From JASHPR01 sp963833885 (lineage in GTDB: Bacteria; Actinomycetota; Actinomycetes; Streptosporangiales; Streptosporangiaceae): DNA of 64,000 nucleotides. The stretch is taken from NCBI GenBank assembly GCA_963833885.1, contig CAWHZU010000007.1, positions 62,001 through 126,000 on the forward strand, read 5' to 3'. The notes beneath the pieces were generated by a model, which had not been told where the DNA came from, did not search any database, and worked only from the letters and a program-made list of their open reading frames with translations. The translations under genes and the position numbers were made by a program. Positions 53,118-61,539 of the stretch are shown in pieces. Position 1 is the first letter of the stretch. Every line of letters begins with the position of its first letter.

Positions 53118-54074
53118 GTGGGATCCCCGCAGACGTCACCGTCGCCGCAGCCCGAGCCGGCGCGGCACCCCGTTCCGCCCGGATTCAGGTCGGGCTTCGC
53201 CGGCTTTGCCGGGCGGCCGAACGTCGGCAAGTCAACGCTGATGAATGCGCTGGTCGGGGCCAAGGTGGCGATCACCAGCAGCAGGCCGCAGACCACCCGC
53301 CGGGCGATCAGGGGAATCGTGCACCGGCCCGACGCCGAGCTGGTCATCGTGGACACGCCGGGGCTGCACCGGCCAAGGACGCTGCTCGGCGAGCGCCTGG
53401 ACAGCCTGGCCCGGTCCACGCTCACCGAGGTGGACGTGATCGGGTTCTGCCTGCCGGCCTCGGAGCGCATCGGGCCGGGGGACAGGTACCTGGCGGGCGA
53501 GCTGGCCGGGCTGAGCAAGACGCCGGTGGTCGTCGTGGTCACCAAGACCGACCTGGCCGCCAGGGAACAGGTCGCGGCCCAGCTTGCGGCTGTTGCAGAA
53601 CTGGGCGACTGGGCCGATGTGGTGCCGGTGTCCGCCGTGACCGGCTTTCAGCTCGATGTGCTGGAAGACGTGCTCGTCTCGCACCTGCCGGAGGGGCAGC
53701 CGCTGTACCCGGACGGTGAGGAGACCGATGAGCCCGAGCAGATGCTGGTCGCCGAGCTGATCCGGGAGGCAATCCTGGAGGGGGTGCGGGACGAGCTGCC
53801 GCACTCGATCGCGGTTGTGGTCGAGGAGATGGCGCCCAGGGAGGGCCGCGACGACCTCATCGACGTGCACGCGCTGATGTACGTGGAGCGCCCGAGCCAG
53901 AAAGCGATCGTGATCGGCGCGAAGGGGGCGCGGCTGAAGGAGGTCGGCTCCCGTGCCAGACACCAGATCGAGGCGCTGCTTGGCACCAAGGTTTACCTCG
54001 ATCTGCGCATCAAGATCGCCAAGGACTGGCAGCGGGATCCGAAGCAGTTGCGGCGGCTCGGATTCTACGATTGA
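53118..54074 (+). CDS. era: GTPase Era
   Basis: A 318-aa GTPase for 30S assembly that binds the 3' end of 16S rRNA. G1 GRPNVGKSTLMNALVG, switch SSRPQTTRRAIRGIV, G3 DTPGLHRPRTLLGERL, G4 TKTDLA. The KH domain contains YVERPSQKAIVIGAKGARLKEVGSRAR. GTG 53118 with GGAGGAG upstream is preferred; the frame extends to a TTG at 53088. The G1-preceding 25 residues are Pro-rich. It precedes recO as usual. Confidence 0.95.
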   Translation: MGSPQTSPSPQPEPARHPVPPGFRSGFAGFAGRPNVGKSTLMNALVGAKVAITSSRPQTTRRAIRGIVHRPDAELVIVDTPGLHRPRTLLGERLDSLARSTLTEVDVIGFCLPASERIGPGDRYLAGELAGLSKTPVVVVVTKTDLAAREQVAAQLAAVAELGDWADVVPVSAVTGFQLDVLEDVLVSHLPEGQPLYPDGEETDEPEQMLVAELIREAILEGVRDELPHSIAVVVEEMAPREGRDDLIDVHALMYVERPSQKAIVIGAKGARLKEVGSRARHQIEALLGTKVYLDLRIKIAKDWQRDPKQLRRLGFYD

Positions 54075-54205
54075 ACTGGCCCAATCCGGTCGGCGCCGAT
54101 CGTGGTGAAAATGCTCGACTTGGGTATCTGCCGAGGCCAGGCGTGTGATGATCGGCGGGTGCCGACCGTGCGGCTGCCGGTGAAGTGACTGGGAGGGGAC
54201 CGAGC

Positions 54206-54820
54206 TTGCTGATCTTCTTTGGGCTCCGCGTGTTCTACCGAGCGGCCGGGCAGGGGATGTTCCATTGCCAGCGCTGCGGCGGTGACCGCGAGTACCGGCA
54301 GCGGGTCGGGCGTCGCTGGTTCACGCTGTTCTTCATCCCGATCATTCCGATCAACAAGGCAGGCCAGCACGTGCAGTGCGCGGTCTGCGGCACCCGCTAC
54401 CGCATGGACGTGCTGTCCCTGCCGACGACGGCCCAGATGAAGGAGGCGCTCCCGGCCGGGACGCGGGCGGCGGCGATCGCCATGCTCCGCGCGGGCGGCC
54501 GGAACAGCACCCCGGCCAGGCGCCGGGCCATCGACGCGGTCAGGGGTGCCGGCCTGCCCGACTACGACGAGGCAGTCCTGGACGCCGACCTGTCGGAGTC
54601 GACCATGGATCTGGCCGGGCCGCTGAACCGGCTCATGATGCAGTTCGCCCTCCCGGGCACGGAGTGGTTCCTGGCCGAGGTGGTGCGGATCGGCCTCGCC
54701 GACGGGATGCTGTCCGACGACGAGCGGCAGGCAGCGCGGGAGATCGCCGCCCAGATCGGCATGACCCCGGCCCAGGCGCGTGGCGTCATCACGATGACCG
54801 AGGAGGGCGCGTCGGCCTAG
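54206..54820 (+). CDS. Zinc-ribbon / TerB-like protein of unknown function
   Basis: A protein of about 204 aa. The N-terminus LLIFFGLRVFYRAAGQGMFHCQRCGGDREYRQRVGRRWFTLFFIPIIPIN contains a CxxC pair (CQRCG) and a short hydrophobic stretch; a second pair is CAVCGTRY. The C-terminal domain (MMQFALPGTEWFLAEVVRIGLADGMLSDDERQAAREIAAQIGMT) resembles TerB-like helical domains. TTG at 54206 fits the recalled family start and has GGGAGGGG upstream; GTG 54185 is the alternative. Located between era and recO, a position conserved in some actinomycetes. Confidence 0.72.
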   Translation: MLIFFGLRVFYRAAGQGMFHCQRCGGDREYRQRVGRRWFTLFFIPIIPINKAGQHVQCAVCGTRYRMDVLSLPTTAQMKEALPAGTRAAAIAMLRAGGRNSTPARRRAIDAVRGAGLPDYDEAVLDADLSESTMDLAGPLNRLMMQFALPGTEWFLAEVVRIGLADGMLSDDERQAAREIAAQIGMTPAQARGVITMTEEGASA

Positions 54821-54881
54821 CCGCGGCCCGTTGTGAGTGTGGCAAACGCCGCCGTGTCCTGGCATGCGGGAGAATGACCTT

Positions 54882-55658
54882 GTGGGCGCCTACCGTGACG
54901 ACGGCATCGTGCTGCGCACGCATAAGCTGGGCGAGGCCGACCGGATCGTCACGCTGCTCGCGCGGCGGACCGGCAGGGTCCGCGCCGTGGCGAAGGGCGT
55001 GCGGCGCACCAAGTCCAGGTTTGGCGCGCGGCTCGAGCCGTTCACCCACGTCGACCTGCTGATGCACACCGGAAGGTCGCTCGATTACATCACCCAGGCC
55101 GAAACCGTGCGGCCGTACGGCGAGCCGTTCTCGTCGGATTACCCGAGGTACACCACGGGAACCGCGATGCTGGAGACGGCCGAGAAGTTCACCCCGGTGG
55201 AGAAGGAGCCGGCCATGCGCCAGTTCCTGCTCCTGGTCGGCGGGCTGCGGGCGCTCAGTGAGGGTGCACACGAACCTCGGCTGATCCTCGACGCGTACCT
55301 GCTCAGGTCGCTCGCCGTGGCCGGTTACGCGCCCGCGCTCGACGAGTGCGCGGTGTGCGGGACCCGGGTCGCCGACCCGGACGGGCTGGAGGGCGCCGTC
55401 ACCTCTGCCGCGCTGCGCGCGTTCGCGTTCGCGATCGGCGCCGGCGGGCTCGTCTGCCGGTCCTGCCGGACACCGGGAGCCGCCACGCCGGCCCCGCAGA
55501 CGGTCGTGCTGATGGGCGCGCTGATGCGCGGCGACTGGGCGCACGCCGACAGCAGCGAGCACCGGCACCGGGCCGAGTGCAGCGGTCTGGTCGCCGCCTA
55601 CCTGCAGTGGCATCTGGAGCACTCGATCCGGTCGCTGCGCCACGTGGAGCACGCGTGA
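54882..55658 (+). CDS. recO: DNA repair protein RecO
   Basis: A 258-aa protein that loads RecA on SSB-coated DNA in the RecFOR pathway. N-terminal OB fold YRDDGIVLRTHKLGEADRIVTLLAR, then VRRTKSRFGARLEPFTHVDL, and a C-terminal zinc finger (CAVCG and CRSC). GTG 54882 matches the family start; an upstream ATG at 54864 is in frame. The stop overlaps uppS (GTGA). Confidence 0.94.
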   Translation: MGAYRDDGIVLRTHKLGEADRIVTLLARRTGRVRAVAKGVRRTKSRFGARLEPFTHVDLLMHTGRSLDYITQAETVRPYGEPFSSDYPRYTTGTAMLETAEKFTPVEKEPAMRQFLLLVGGLRALSEGAHEPRLILDAYLLRSLAVAGYAPALDECAVCGTRVADPDGLEGAVTSAALRAFAFAIGAGGLVCRSCRTPGAATPAPQTVVLMGALMRGDWAHADSSEHRHRAECSGLVAAYLQWHLEHSIRSLRHVEHA

Positions 55659-56443
55659 CCCGCCCGATCCGGCCACCGGACCCGCACCCGGGCGGCGCCA
55701 CGGCGCCCGACATACCCAGGGAGTTCATCCCGCGGCACGTGGCGCTGGTCATGGACGGCAACGGCCGCTGGGCCAAGCAGCGCGGCATGCCGCGGACCGA
55801 GGGCCACAAGCGCGGCGAGGCGGCCCTGTTCGACGTGATCATGGGCGCCCTCGAGCTCGGCATCCCGTACCTGTCGGCCTACGCGTTCTCCACGGAGAAC
55901 TGGCGCCGGTCCCCGGACGAGGTCCGCTTCCTGATGGGGTTCAACAGGGACGTGATCCACCGCCGCCGGGACGAGTTTCACGAAATGGGCGTGCGGGTGC
56001 GCTGGGCCGGACGGCGGCCCCGGCTGTGGCGGAGCGTCATCACCGAGCTCGAGTACGCCGAACGGCTCACCGCCTGCAACGACAAGCTCACGCTCCAGTT
56101 CTGCGTGAACTACGGCGGCCGGGCGGAGATCGTCGACGCGGCCGCGGCGCTCGCCGCCGACGTGGCAGCGGGCAAGCTGCGCCCGGACAAGATCAATGAG
56201 AAGGTCTTCGCGCGCTACCTGGACGAGCCGGGTATTCCGGATGTCGACCTGTTCATCCGCTCATCCGGGGAACAGCGCACGTCCAACTTCCTGATCTGGC
56301 AGTCCGCCTACGCCGAGCTGGTGTTCCTCGACACGCTCTTTCCCGACTTCGACCGGCGGCACCTGTGGCAGGCGTGCGAGATCTACGCGAGCAGGGACCG
56401 GCGCTACGGCGGCGCCGAGCCGAACCCGGTCCCCGGCCCGTAA
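55655..56443 (+). CDS. uppS: Isoprenyl transferase (undecaprenyl/decaprenyl diphosphate synthase)
   Basis: A 262-aa cis-prenyltransferase making the polyprenyl carrier lipid for cell-wall synthesis. Motifs: HVALVMDGNGRWAKQRGMPRTEGHKRG (catalytic Asp in MDGNGRW), YAFSTENWRRSPDEVRFLM, and C-terminal DLFIRSSGEQRTSNFLIWQSAYAELVF. GTG at 55655 overlaps the recO stop, so they are translationally coupled. The first 25 residues are Pro-rich. Confidence 0.95.
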   Translation: MTRPIRPPDPHPGGATAPDIPREFIPRHVALVMDGNGRWAKQRGMPRTEGHKRGEAALFDVIMGALELGIPYLSAYAFSTENWRRSPDEVRFLMGFNRDVIHRRRDEFHEMGVRVRWAGRRPRLWRSVITELEYAERLTACNDKLTLQFCVNYGGRAEIVDAAAALAADVAAGKLRPDKINEKVFARYLDEPGIPDVDLFIRSSGEQRTSNFLIWQSAYAELVFLDTLFPDFDRRHLWQACEIYASRDRRYGGAEPNPVPGP

Positions 56444-56531
56444 CCGTCGGCGGGGGTATGGCCGCCGACGCCGCAGGACTCTCGTATGCTGGGCCGGGTC
56501 GCCGACCGTGCGGCACACGACGGGGGCAGAC

Positions 56532-57272
56532 GTGGTGCGCTATTCACGCGTTGTGATCAAGCTCAGCGGTGAGGCTCTGGCAGGCGCGGCCGGGACGGGA
56601 GCGGATCCGGCGAGCCTCGCGATGATCGCGGACGAACTGCTGTCCGTGCACAAGCTCGGGGTCGAGGTGGCCGTGGTCATCGGCGGCGGCAACTACTTCC
56701 GCGGCCGGATGGCCGACGGCTGGGGCATCGGCCGGGCCGAGGCCGACAACATCGGGATGCTCGGCACGGTCATGAACGCCCTGATGCTGCGCGGGGTGCT
56801 GACCGCGCGCAGCGAGTCGGACGTGCGGGTGATGACCGCGGTGCCGATGCAGAGCGTGGCCGAGCCGTTTATCCGGCTGCGCGCGGACCGGCACCTGCGC
56901 CGCGGCCTGATCGTCTTGCTGGCCGGCGGGATCGGGCAGCCGTACGTGACCACCGACTACCCGGGCGTGCAGCGGGCCCTGGAACTCGAGGCCGATGCAC
57001 TGCTGGTCGCCAAGCGCGGCGTGGACGGGGTCTACGATTCCGACCCGAATGTCGACCCCGGCGCCAAGCGCTACACCAGGCTCACCTACCGGGAGGCGCT
57101 GGCCGAGGGGATCAAGGTCATGGATCAGAGCGCGTTCGTGCTCGCCAACGAGCACGGGCTGCTCATGCACATCTTCGATGTAGCCGCACTGGGCGCGATG
57201 AGCGCTATCTGCCAGGGCGAGGACATCGGCACCGTGATCACAGGTGACAAGCCGGAGCCGGACGCCGGCTGA
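56532..57272 (+). CDS. UMP kinase paralogue (PyrH family)
   Basis: A protein of about 246 aa of the amino-acid-kinase fold: VVIKLSGEALAG, VVIGGGNYFRGRMADGWGIGRAEADNIGMLGTVMNALML, and VLLAGGIGQPYVTTDYPGVQRALELEADALLVAKRGVDGVYDSDPNVDP. It would phosphorylate UMP to UDP. The usual pyrH lies with rpsB-tsf-frr, which is absent here, so this is probably a second copy. GTG at 56532 has GGGGG upstream; GTG at 56508 is the longer alternative. Key Lys and Gly residues are intact. Neighbours uppS and glyS give no metabolic hint. Confidence 0.82.
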   Translation: MVRYSRVVIKLSGEALAGAAGTGADPASLAMIADELLSVHKLGVEVAVVIGGGNYFRGRMADGWGIGRAEADNIGMLGTVMNALMLRGVLTARSESDVRVMTAVPMQSVAEPFIRLRADRHLRRGLIVLLAGGIGQPYVTTDYPGVQRALELEADALLVAKRGVDGVYDSDPNVDPGAKRYTRLTYREALAEGIKVMDQSAFVLANEHGLLMHIFDVAALGAMSAICQGEDIGTVITGDKPEPDAG

Positions 57273-57281
57273 CGCGGCCGG

Positions 57282-57596
57282 TCAGCGGGTGGCCTGGAAC
57301 GCGGCCAGGGCAAGCAGGCACGCGATCATCACCACGCGGCCAAGCCGCCCGCGGCTGCCCTGGGCTGGCCAGGACAGGTAGGCCAGCCAGCCGAGGAACG
57401 CCGCCACGATGCACAGCGCCACCGCTCCGCCCCAGCCCCGCGCCGCGAGCCCGGTCACGAGGAGGGCTGCGAGCACCACGGGCGGCACCCAGGACGGCAG
57501 GTGACGCAAGTAGACCAGCGGCACCGCGCTGCGCCGCTCGGCCGCCTGCCTGGCGCCGGACGGTGCCCGTGGCGGTGCGGGCCGGTTCGTGCTCAC
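57282..57596 (-). CDS. Small membrane protein (DUF6703-like)
   Basis: A 104-aa protein. A Pro/Ala/Arg-rich N-terminus (about 30 residues) is followed by three hydrophobic segments: WVPPVVLAALLVTGLAARGW, AVALCIVAAFLGWLAYLSW, and VVMIACLLALAAFQATR at the end. It resembles the actinobacterial DUF6703-type family found near glyS/pyrH-like genes, recalled with moderate certainty. GTG at 57596 is the start; longer frames run into the glyS leader. Convergent with the UMP kinase gene. Confidence 0.68.
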   Translation of the reverse strand: MSTNRPAPPRAPSGARQAAERRSAVPLVYLRHLPSWVPPVVLAALLVTGLAARGWGGAVALCIVAAFLGWLAYLSWPAQGSRGRLGRVVMIACLLALAAFQATR

Positions 57597-57882
57597 GGGG
57601 CTGTGGTCCCTTCGGGCCGGTGAGTGCGTTGCTGCCGGTTTCGGCTCTCTGCGCCAAGATACGTGCTCGGGCGCGGCGCCGTGTCCGCGGCCACCCGGCC
57701 GGATAACCGGATGGACCGGGCCCGGAGCAACGCTAAGCTTGAGCAACGGCGCACCCAAGATACACAGCTCACCCGGCAGCCCCCGGCTGGCGGGAAGCCA
57801 GGAACCGGGCATGCGCGCCCCGCTGACCAGACGCGGGCCGCCAACCACAAGCCGCCGACCGCCAGCCGGATGGAGATACTTG

Positions 57883-59289
57883 ATGGCACGACGCAGTGAT
57901 CGCCTGGACGAGATCGTCAGCCTTAGCAAGCGGCGCGGGATCGTCTACCCCTCCAGTGAGATCTACGGAGGGCTCCGGGCGTCCTGGGACTACGGCCCCC
58001 TCGGCGTGGAGATGAAGAACAACATCAAGCGCGAGTGGTGGCGCTCGATGGTGCAGGAGCGCGACGACATCGTCGGGCTCGACTCCTCGGTGATCCTCGC
58101 GCCCGAGGTGTGGCAGGCCAGCGGGCACATCACCGAGTTCGTCGACCCGCTGACCGAGTGCCTGTCCTGCCACCACCGGTTCCGCGCCGACCACCTGATC
58201 GAGGCGTACGAGGAGAAGCACGGCCACCCGCCGGAGAACGGCCTCGCCGACATCGCCTGCCCGCACTGCGGCACCAAGGGCGCCTTCACCGAGCCGCGCA
58301 TGTTCAACGGGCTGCTCCGCACCTACCTTGGAGCAGTGGAGAGGGACGGGGAGGGGGGTGGGGAGTCGGGCCTGGCGTACCTGCGGCCGGAGACCGCGCA
58401 GGGCATCTTCATCAACTACCGCAACGTGCTGCAGACCTCGCGCAAGAAGATCCCGTTCGGCATCGGCCAGATCGGCAAGTCGTTCCGCAACGAGATCACG
58501 CCGGGCAACTTCATCTTCCGCACCCGCGAGTTCGAGCAGATGGAGATGGAGTTCTTCGTCGAGCCGGGCACCGACGAGGAGTGGCACGAGAAGTGGATCG
58601 AGACCCGGCTGGCCTGGCATACCGGCCTCGGCCTCAGCAAGGACAACCTCCGGCTGTACACCCATCCCGAAGATAAGCGGTCGCACTACTCCAAGAGCAC
58701 GGTCGACATCGAGTACCGGTTCGGCTTCCCCGGTGCCGAGTGGGGCGAGCTCGAGGGCTTGGCCAACCGCACCGACTTCGACCTCAGCACGCACGCCAAG
58801 GCCTCCGGCCAGGACATGTCCTACCTTGACGCGACGTCGGGCGCGCGGTACGTCCCGTACGTGATCGAGCCCGCCGTCGGCGTGGACCGGTGCCTGCTGG
58901 CGTTCCTGCTCGACGCCTACACCCAGGACGAGGCGCCGGACGCGAAGGGGAACATGGAGAAGCGCACGGTGCTCCGCATTGACCCGCGGATCGCGCCGGT
59001 CAAGGTCGCCGTGCTGCCGCTGTCGCGCAACGCCGACCTGTCGCCAAAGGCCAGGGACATCGCCGCCCGCCTGCGCAAGCGCTGGAACACCGACTTCGAC
59101 GACGCGAGCGCGATCGGCCGCCGCTACCGGCGCCAGGACGAGATCGGCACGCCCTACTGCGTGACCATCGACTTCGAGACGCTGGACGATCAGGCGGTCA
59201 CCGTGCGGGAGCGGGATTCGATGAGGCAGGAGCGGGTCGGTATCGACAACCTCGTCCCCTATCTTTCGGAACGCATAGCGGGCGGCTGA
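57883..59289 (+). CDS. glyS: Glycine--tRNA ligase (dimeric class II type)
   Basis: A 468-aa class II synthetase of the alpha2 GRS1 type. Motif 1 region VYPSSEIYGGLRASWDYGPLGVEMKNNIKREWW, a Cys4 zinc site (CLSCHHRF, CPHCGTKG), motif 2 SFRNEITPGNFIFRTREFEQMEMEFF, and motif 3 EPAVGVDRCLLAFLLDAY are all present. The anticodon domain is at residues about 370-460. ATG 57883 has GGAG upstream. A 286-bp leader precedes it; I looked for a T-box core there and saw none. Confidence 0.96.
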   Translation: MARRSDRLDEIVSLSKRRGIVYPSSEIYGGLRASWDYGPLGVEMKNNIKREWWRSMVQERDDIVGLDSSVILAPEVWQASGHITEFVDPLTECLSCHHRFRADHLIEAYEEKHGHPPENGLADIACPHCGTKGAFTEPRMFNGLLRTYLGAVERDGEGGGESGLAYLRPETAQGIFINYRNVLQTSRKKIPFGIGQIGKSFRNEITPGNFIFRTREFEQMEMEFFVEPGTDEEWHEKWIETRLAWHTGLGLSKDNLRLYTHPEDKRSHYSKSTVDIEYRFGFPGAEWGELEGLANRTDFDLSTHAKASGQDMSYLDATSGARYVPYVIEPAVGVDRCLLAFLLDAYTQDEAPDAKGNMEKRTVLRIDPRIAPVKVAVLPLSRNADLSPKARDIAARLRKRWNTDFDDASAIGRRYRRQDEIGTPYCVTIDFETLDDQAVTVRERDSMRQERVGIDNLVPYLSERIAGG

Positions 59290-59438
59290 GTCTGCCACGT
59301 CCCCGGCCCCGGGACGGGAAGATCACCTGCGCGGGCCTGGCCACCACGGATAGCGGCTTGGCCACGTCTTCCAGCGGCTTGCCCTCTCGCCGGGATCGGG
59401 CTGCGCGGAAACCCGCCCCTAGTGGTCTGAGCTGGCTA

Positions 59439-59468
59439 TTCCGATAATTTTGATCGGAAATATTGACT
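59439..59468 (+). promoter_or_regulatory. Operator-like inverted repeat and -35 element of the sulfur operon
   Basis: TTCCGAT (59439-59445) and ATCGGAA (59453-59459) form a perfect dyad with a 7-base spacer in a markedly AT-rich stretch. TTGACT (59463-59468) directly follows and is a good -35 element; a CACGCT hexamer 17 bases on (59486-59491) is a weak -10. A regulator bound at the dyad would sit immediately upstream of RNA polymerase. Confidence 0.6.
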
Positions 59469-59497
59469 TTGTGGTGAGGCGCGGGCACGCTTTAACC

Positions 59498-59620
59498 GTG
59501 GCGCCTCACCTCAGCACCAAGCGCCGCCACGTGGACCTGCTCCTCGTGGCCAGTGCCATCTGTCCGGCTGCGCTGCTCAGCCGCTTATCCCGATCCGACC
59601 GCATCCACCGTCCCGGCTGA
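59498..59620 (+). CDS. Cysteine-containing leader peptide of the sulfur operon (40 aa)
   Basis: GTG at 59498 to TGA at 59618-59620. It reads MAPHLSTKRRHVDLLLVASA then ICPAALLSRLSRSDRIHRPG. The RRHVDLLxVASAICPA core is the pattern of short actinomycete putative leader peptides found before sulfate, sulfonate and cysteine-biosynthesis genes, with a single Cys codon (TGT) in the conserved ICPA. It probably senses cysteine availability by ribosome stalling and controls the tauD operon, whose ATG is 57 bp downstream. CCGTC-CCGGCT-GACGG at its stop can form a small hairpin. The family is recognised from memory. Confidence 0.75.
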   Translation: MAPHLSTKRRHVDLLLVASAICPAALLSRLSRSDRIHRPG

Positions 59621-59677
59621 CGGCTCCCCCGCATGCCCGGATTAGTCCCGCACACCCCCATTCGGGAGGCATTCACC

Positions 59678-60604
59678 ATGACCGACACGATCGCCACACA
59701 GGCCAAGCTCGGCGTCCGCAGGCTGGCTGGCAACATCGGCGCCGAGATCACCGGCGCCGACACCGGAACCGATCTGGGGGATGACGCGATCGCCCAGATC
59801 CGGCAGGCGCTGCTGGATCACAAGGTGGTGTTCCTGCGCGGCCAGAACCTGGACTACGCCCGCCAGGTGGCGTTCGCCGAGCGGCTCGGGCCGCTCACCC
59901 TGGGCCACCCCACCCTGGCTTCACCGCCTGACCAGCCATTCCTCGAGGAGATCGACTCGCGCAAGGGCGTACGCGCGAACAGCTGGCATACGGACGTGAC
60001 GTTCGTGGACCGGCCGCCGGCATTCACGTTGCTGCACGCGGTGGTGATCCCGCCGGTGGGCGGCGACACGCTGTGGGCCAACACGGTGACCGCGTACGAG
60101 AGCCTGCCCGAGGAACTGCGCGACCTGGCCGACCGGCTGCGCATCGTGCACACCAACGCCTACGACTACGCCGCCTCGGCCGGCCGCGAGGAGCGCGACG
60201 ACGTCACGCGGCAGGCCCACCGCCAGCAGTTCGTCTCGACGGTGTACGAGACCGAGCATCCGGCGGTGCGGGTGCATCCCGAGACCGGGGAGCGCTCCCT
60301 GGTGCTGGGCGGGTTCGCGCGCACCGTGCTGGGGTTCTCCCCGCAGGCGTCCCGGGACCTGATCCGGGTGCTGCAGGAGTACGTGACCCGGCCGGAGCAG
60401 ACCGTGCGCTGGCAGTGGCGCGTGGACGACCTGGCGATCTGGGACAACCGGGCCACCCAGCACTACGCGATCTTCGACTACGGCACCGAGCACCGGCGCG
60501 GCGAGCGGGTCACCGTCGCCGGGCCCACCCCGGTCGGCGTCGACGGCCGCCCCAGCGTCGCCGTCAAGGGCGAGGCAACCTCCTACTACCGGAGCGCAGC
60601 ATGA
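59678..60604 (+). CDS. TauD/TfdA-family alpha-ketoglutarate-dependent dioxygenase, copy 1
   Basis: A 308-aa Fe(II)/2-oxoglutarate dioxygenase that probably hydroxylates an alkylsulfonate or alkyl sulfate to release sulfite or sulfate. Iron ligands: H104 and D106 (SWHTDVTF) and H262 (TQHYAIFDY); the 2-oxoglutarate arginine lies in EHRRGERVTV (R273-R277). ATG at 59678 has GGGAGG upstream. Its TGA overlaps the start of copy 2 (ATGA). The two copies are nearly identical except near the active-site lid. Substrate not assigned; the ABC transporter downstream and the Cys leader upstream favour sulfur scavenging. Confidence 0.88.
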   Translation: MTDTIATQAKLGVRRLAGNIGAEITGADTGTDLGDDAIAQIRQALLDHKVVFLRGQNLDYARQVAFAERLGPLTLGHPTLASPPDQPFLEEIDSRKGVRANSWHTDVTFVDRPPAFTLLHAVVIPPVGGDTLWANTVTAYESLPEELRDLADRLRIVHTNAYDYAASAGREERDDVTRQAHRQQFVSTVYETEHPAVRVHPETGERSLVLGGFARTVLGFSPQASRDLIRVLQEYVTRPEQTVRWQWRVDDLAIWDNRATQHYAIFDYGTEHRRGERVTVAGPTPVGVDGRPSVAVKGEATSYYRSAA

Positions 60605-61500
60605 CCGACACCATCGCCACACAGACCAAGCTCGGCGTCCGCAGGCTGGCTGGCAACATCGGCGCCGAGATCACCGGCGCCGACACCGGAACCGATCTGG
60701 GCGATGACGCGATCGCCCAGATCCGGCAGGCGCTGCTGGATCACAAGGTGGTGTTCCTGCGCGGCCAGAACCTGGACTACGCCCGCCAGGTCGCGTTCGC
60801 CGAGCGGCTCGGTCCGCTCACCCTGGGCCACCCCACCCTGGAATCGCCGCCCGGCCAGCCGCTGCTGGAGGAGATCGACTCGCACAAGGGCGGCCGGGCC
60901 AATCACTGGCACACCGACGTGACGTTCGTCGACCGGCCGCCCGCGTTCACGTTGCTGCACGCGGTGGTGATCCCGCCGGTGGGCGGCGACACGCTGTGGG
61001 CCAACACGGTGACCGCCTACGAGAGCCTGCCCGAGGAACTGCGCGACCTCGCCGACCGGCTGCGCATCGTGCACACCAACGATCACGACTATGCCGCGGT
61101 CTACGGCCGTGGCGAGCGCGTCGACGCGGCCACACAGGCCGCGCAGCGGCAGTTCCTGTCGACAGTGTATGAGACCGAGCATCCGGCGGTGCGGGTGCAT
61201 CCCGAGACCGGGGAGCGCTCGCTGGTGCTGGGCGGGTTCGCGCGCACCGTGCTGGGGTTCTCGTCGGCCGCGTCCCGGGACCTGATCCGGGTGCTGCAGG
61301 AGTACGTGACCCGGCCGGAGCAGACCGTGCGCTGGCAGTGGCGCGTGGACGACCTGGCGATCTGGGACAACCGGGCCACCCAGCACTACGCGATCTTCGA
61401 CTACGGCACCGAGCACCGGCGCGGCGAGCGGGTCACCGTCGCCGGGCCGACCCCGGTCGGCGTCGACGGCCGCCCCAGCGTGGCACTGAAAGGCAACGCG
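59678..61500 (+). repeat. Tandem duplication of an entire dioxygenase gene (about 0.9 kb unit)
   Basis: 59678-60580 and 60601-61500 are aligned without large gaps, and stretches of over 100 bp differ at only a few positions (for example 59761-59920 against 60681-60840). Divergence is concentrated in two blocks (59930-59990 / 60850-60910 and 60158-60235 / 61081-61158). Confidence 0.92.
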
Positions 61501-61539
61501 TCCGCGTACTACGCGGGTGTTACGGAGGCAGACCTATGA
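60601..61539 (+). CDS. TauD/TfdA-family alpha-ketoglutarate-dependent dioxygenase, copy 2
   Basis: A 312-aa paralogue of the preceding gene. It keeps the His-Asp motif (HWHTDVTF), the distal His (TQHYAIFDY) and HRRGERVTV. It differs in ESPPGQPLLEEIDSHKGGRANH against the copy 1 ASPPDQPFLEEIDSRKGVRANS, in NDHDYAAVYGRGERVDAATQAAQ against NAYDYAASAGREERDDVTRQAH, and at the C-terminus (AYYAGVTEADL). These blocks lie beside the iron site and the mobile lid in TauD, so copy 2 may accept a different sulfonate. ATG overlaps the copy 1 stop, and its stop overlaps the substrate-binding protein start. Confidence 0.88.
   Translation: MTDTIATQTKLGVRRLAGNIGAEITGADTGTDLGDDAIAQIRQALLDHKVVFLRGQNLDYARQVAFAERLGPLTLGHPTLESPPGQPLLEEIDSHKGGRANHWHTDVTFVDRPPAFTLLHAVVIPPVGGDTLWANTVTAYESLPEELRDLADRLRIVHTNDHDYAAVYGRGERVDAATQAAQRQFLSTVYETEHPAVRVHPETGERSLVLGGFARTVLGFSSAASRDLIRVLQEYVTRPEQTVRWQWRVDDLAIWDNRATQHYAIFDYGTEHRRGERVTVAGPTPVGVDGRPSVALKGNASAYYAGVTEADL

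Noticed and set aside
57597..57882. T-box riboswitch in the glyS leader
   Set aside because: No TGGNACCGCG-like core or specifier-loop structure could be found.
59678..61539. Assembly artefact explaining the duplicated tauD genes
   Set aside because: The copies differ in clustered, coding-consistent blocks and at both ends, which misassembly of one gene would not create.
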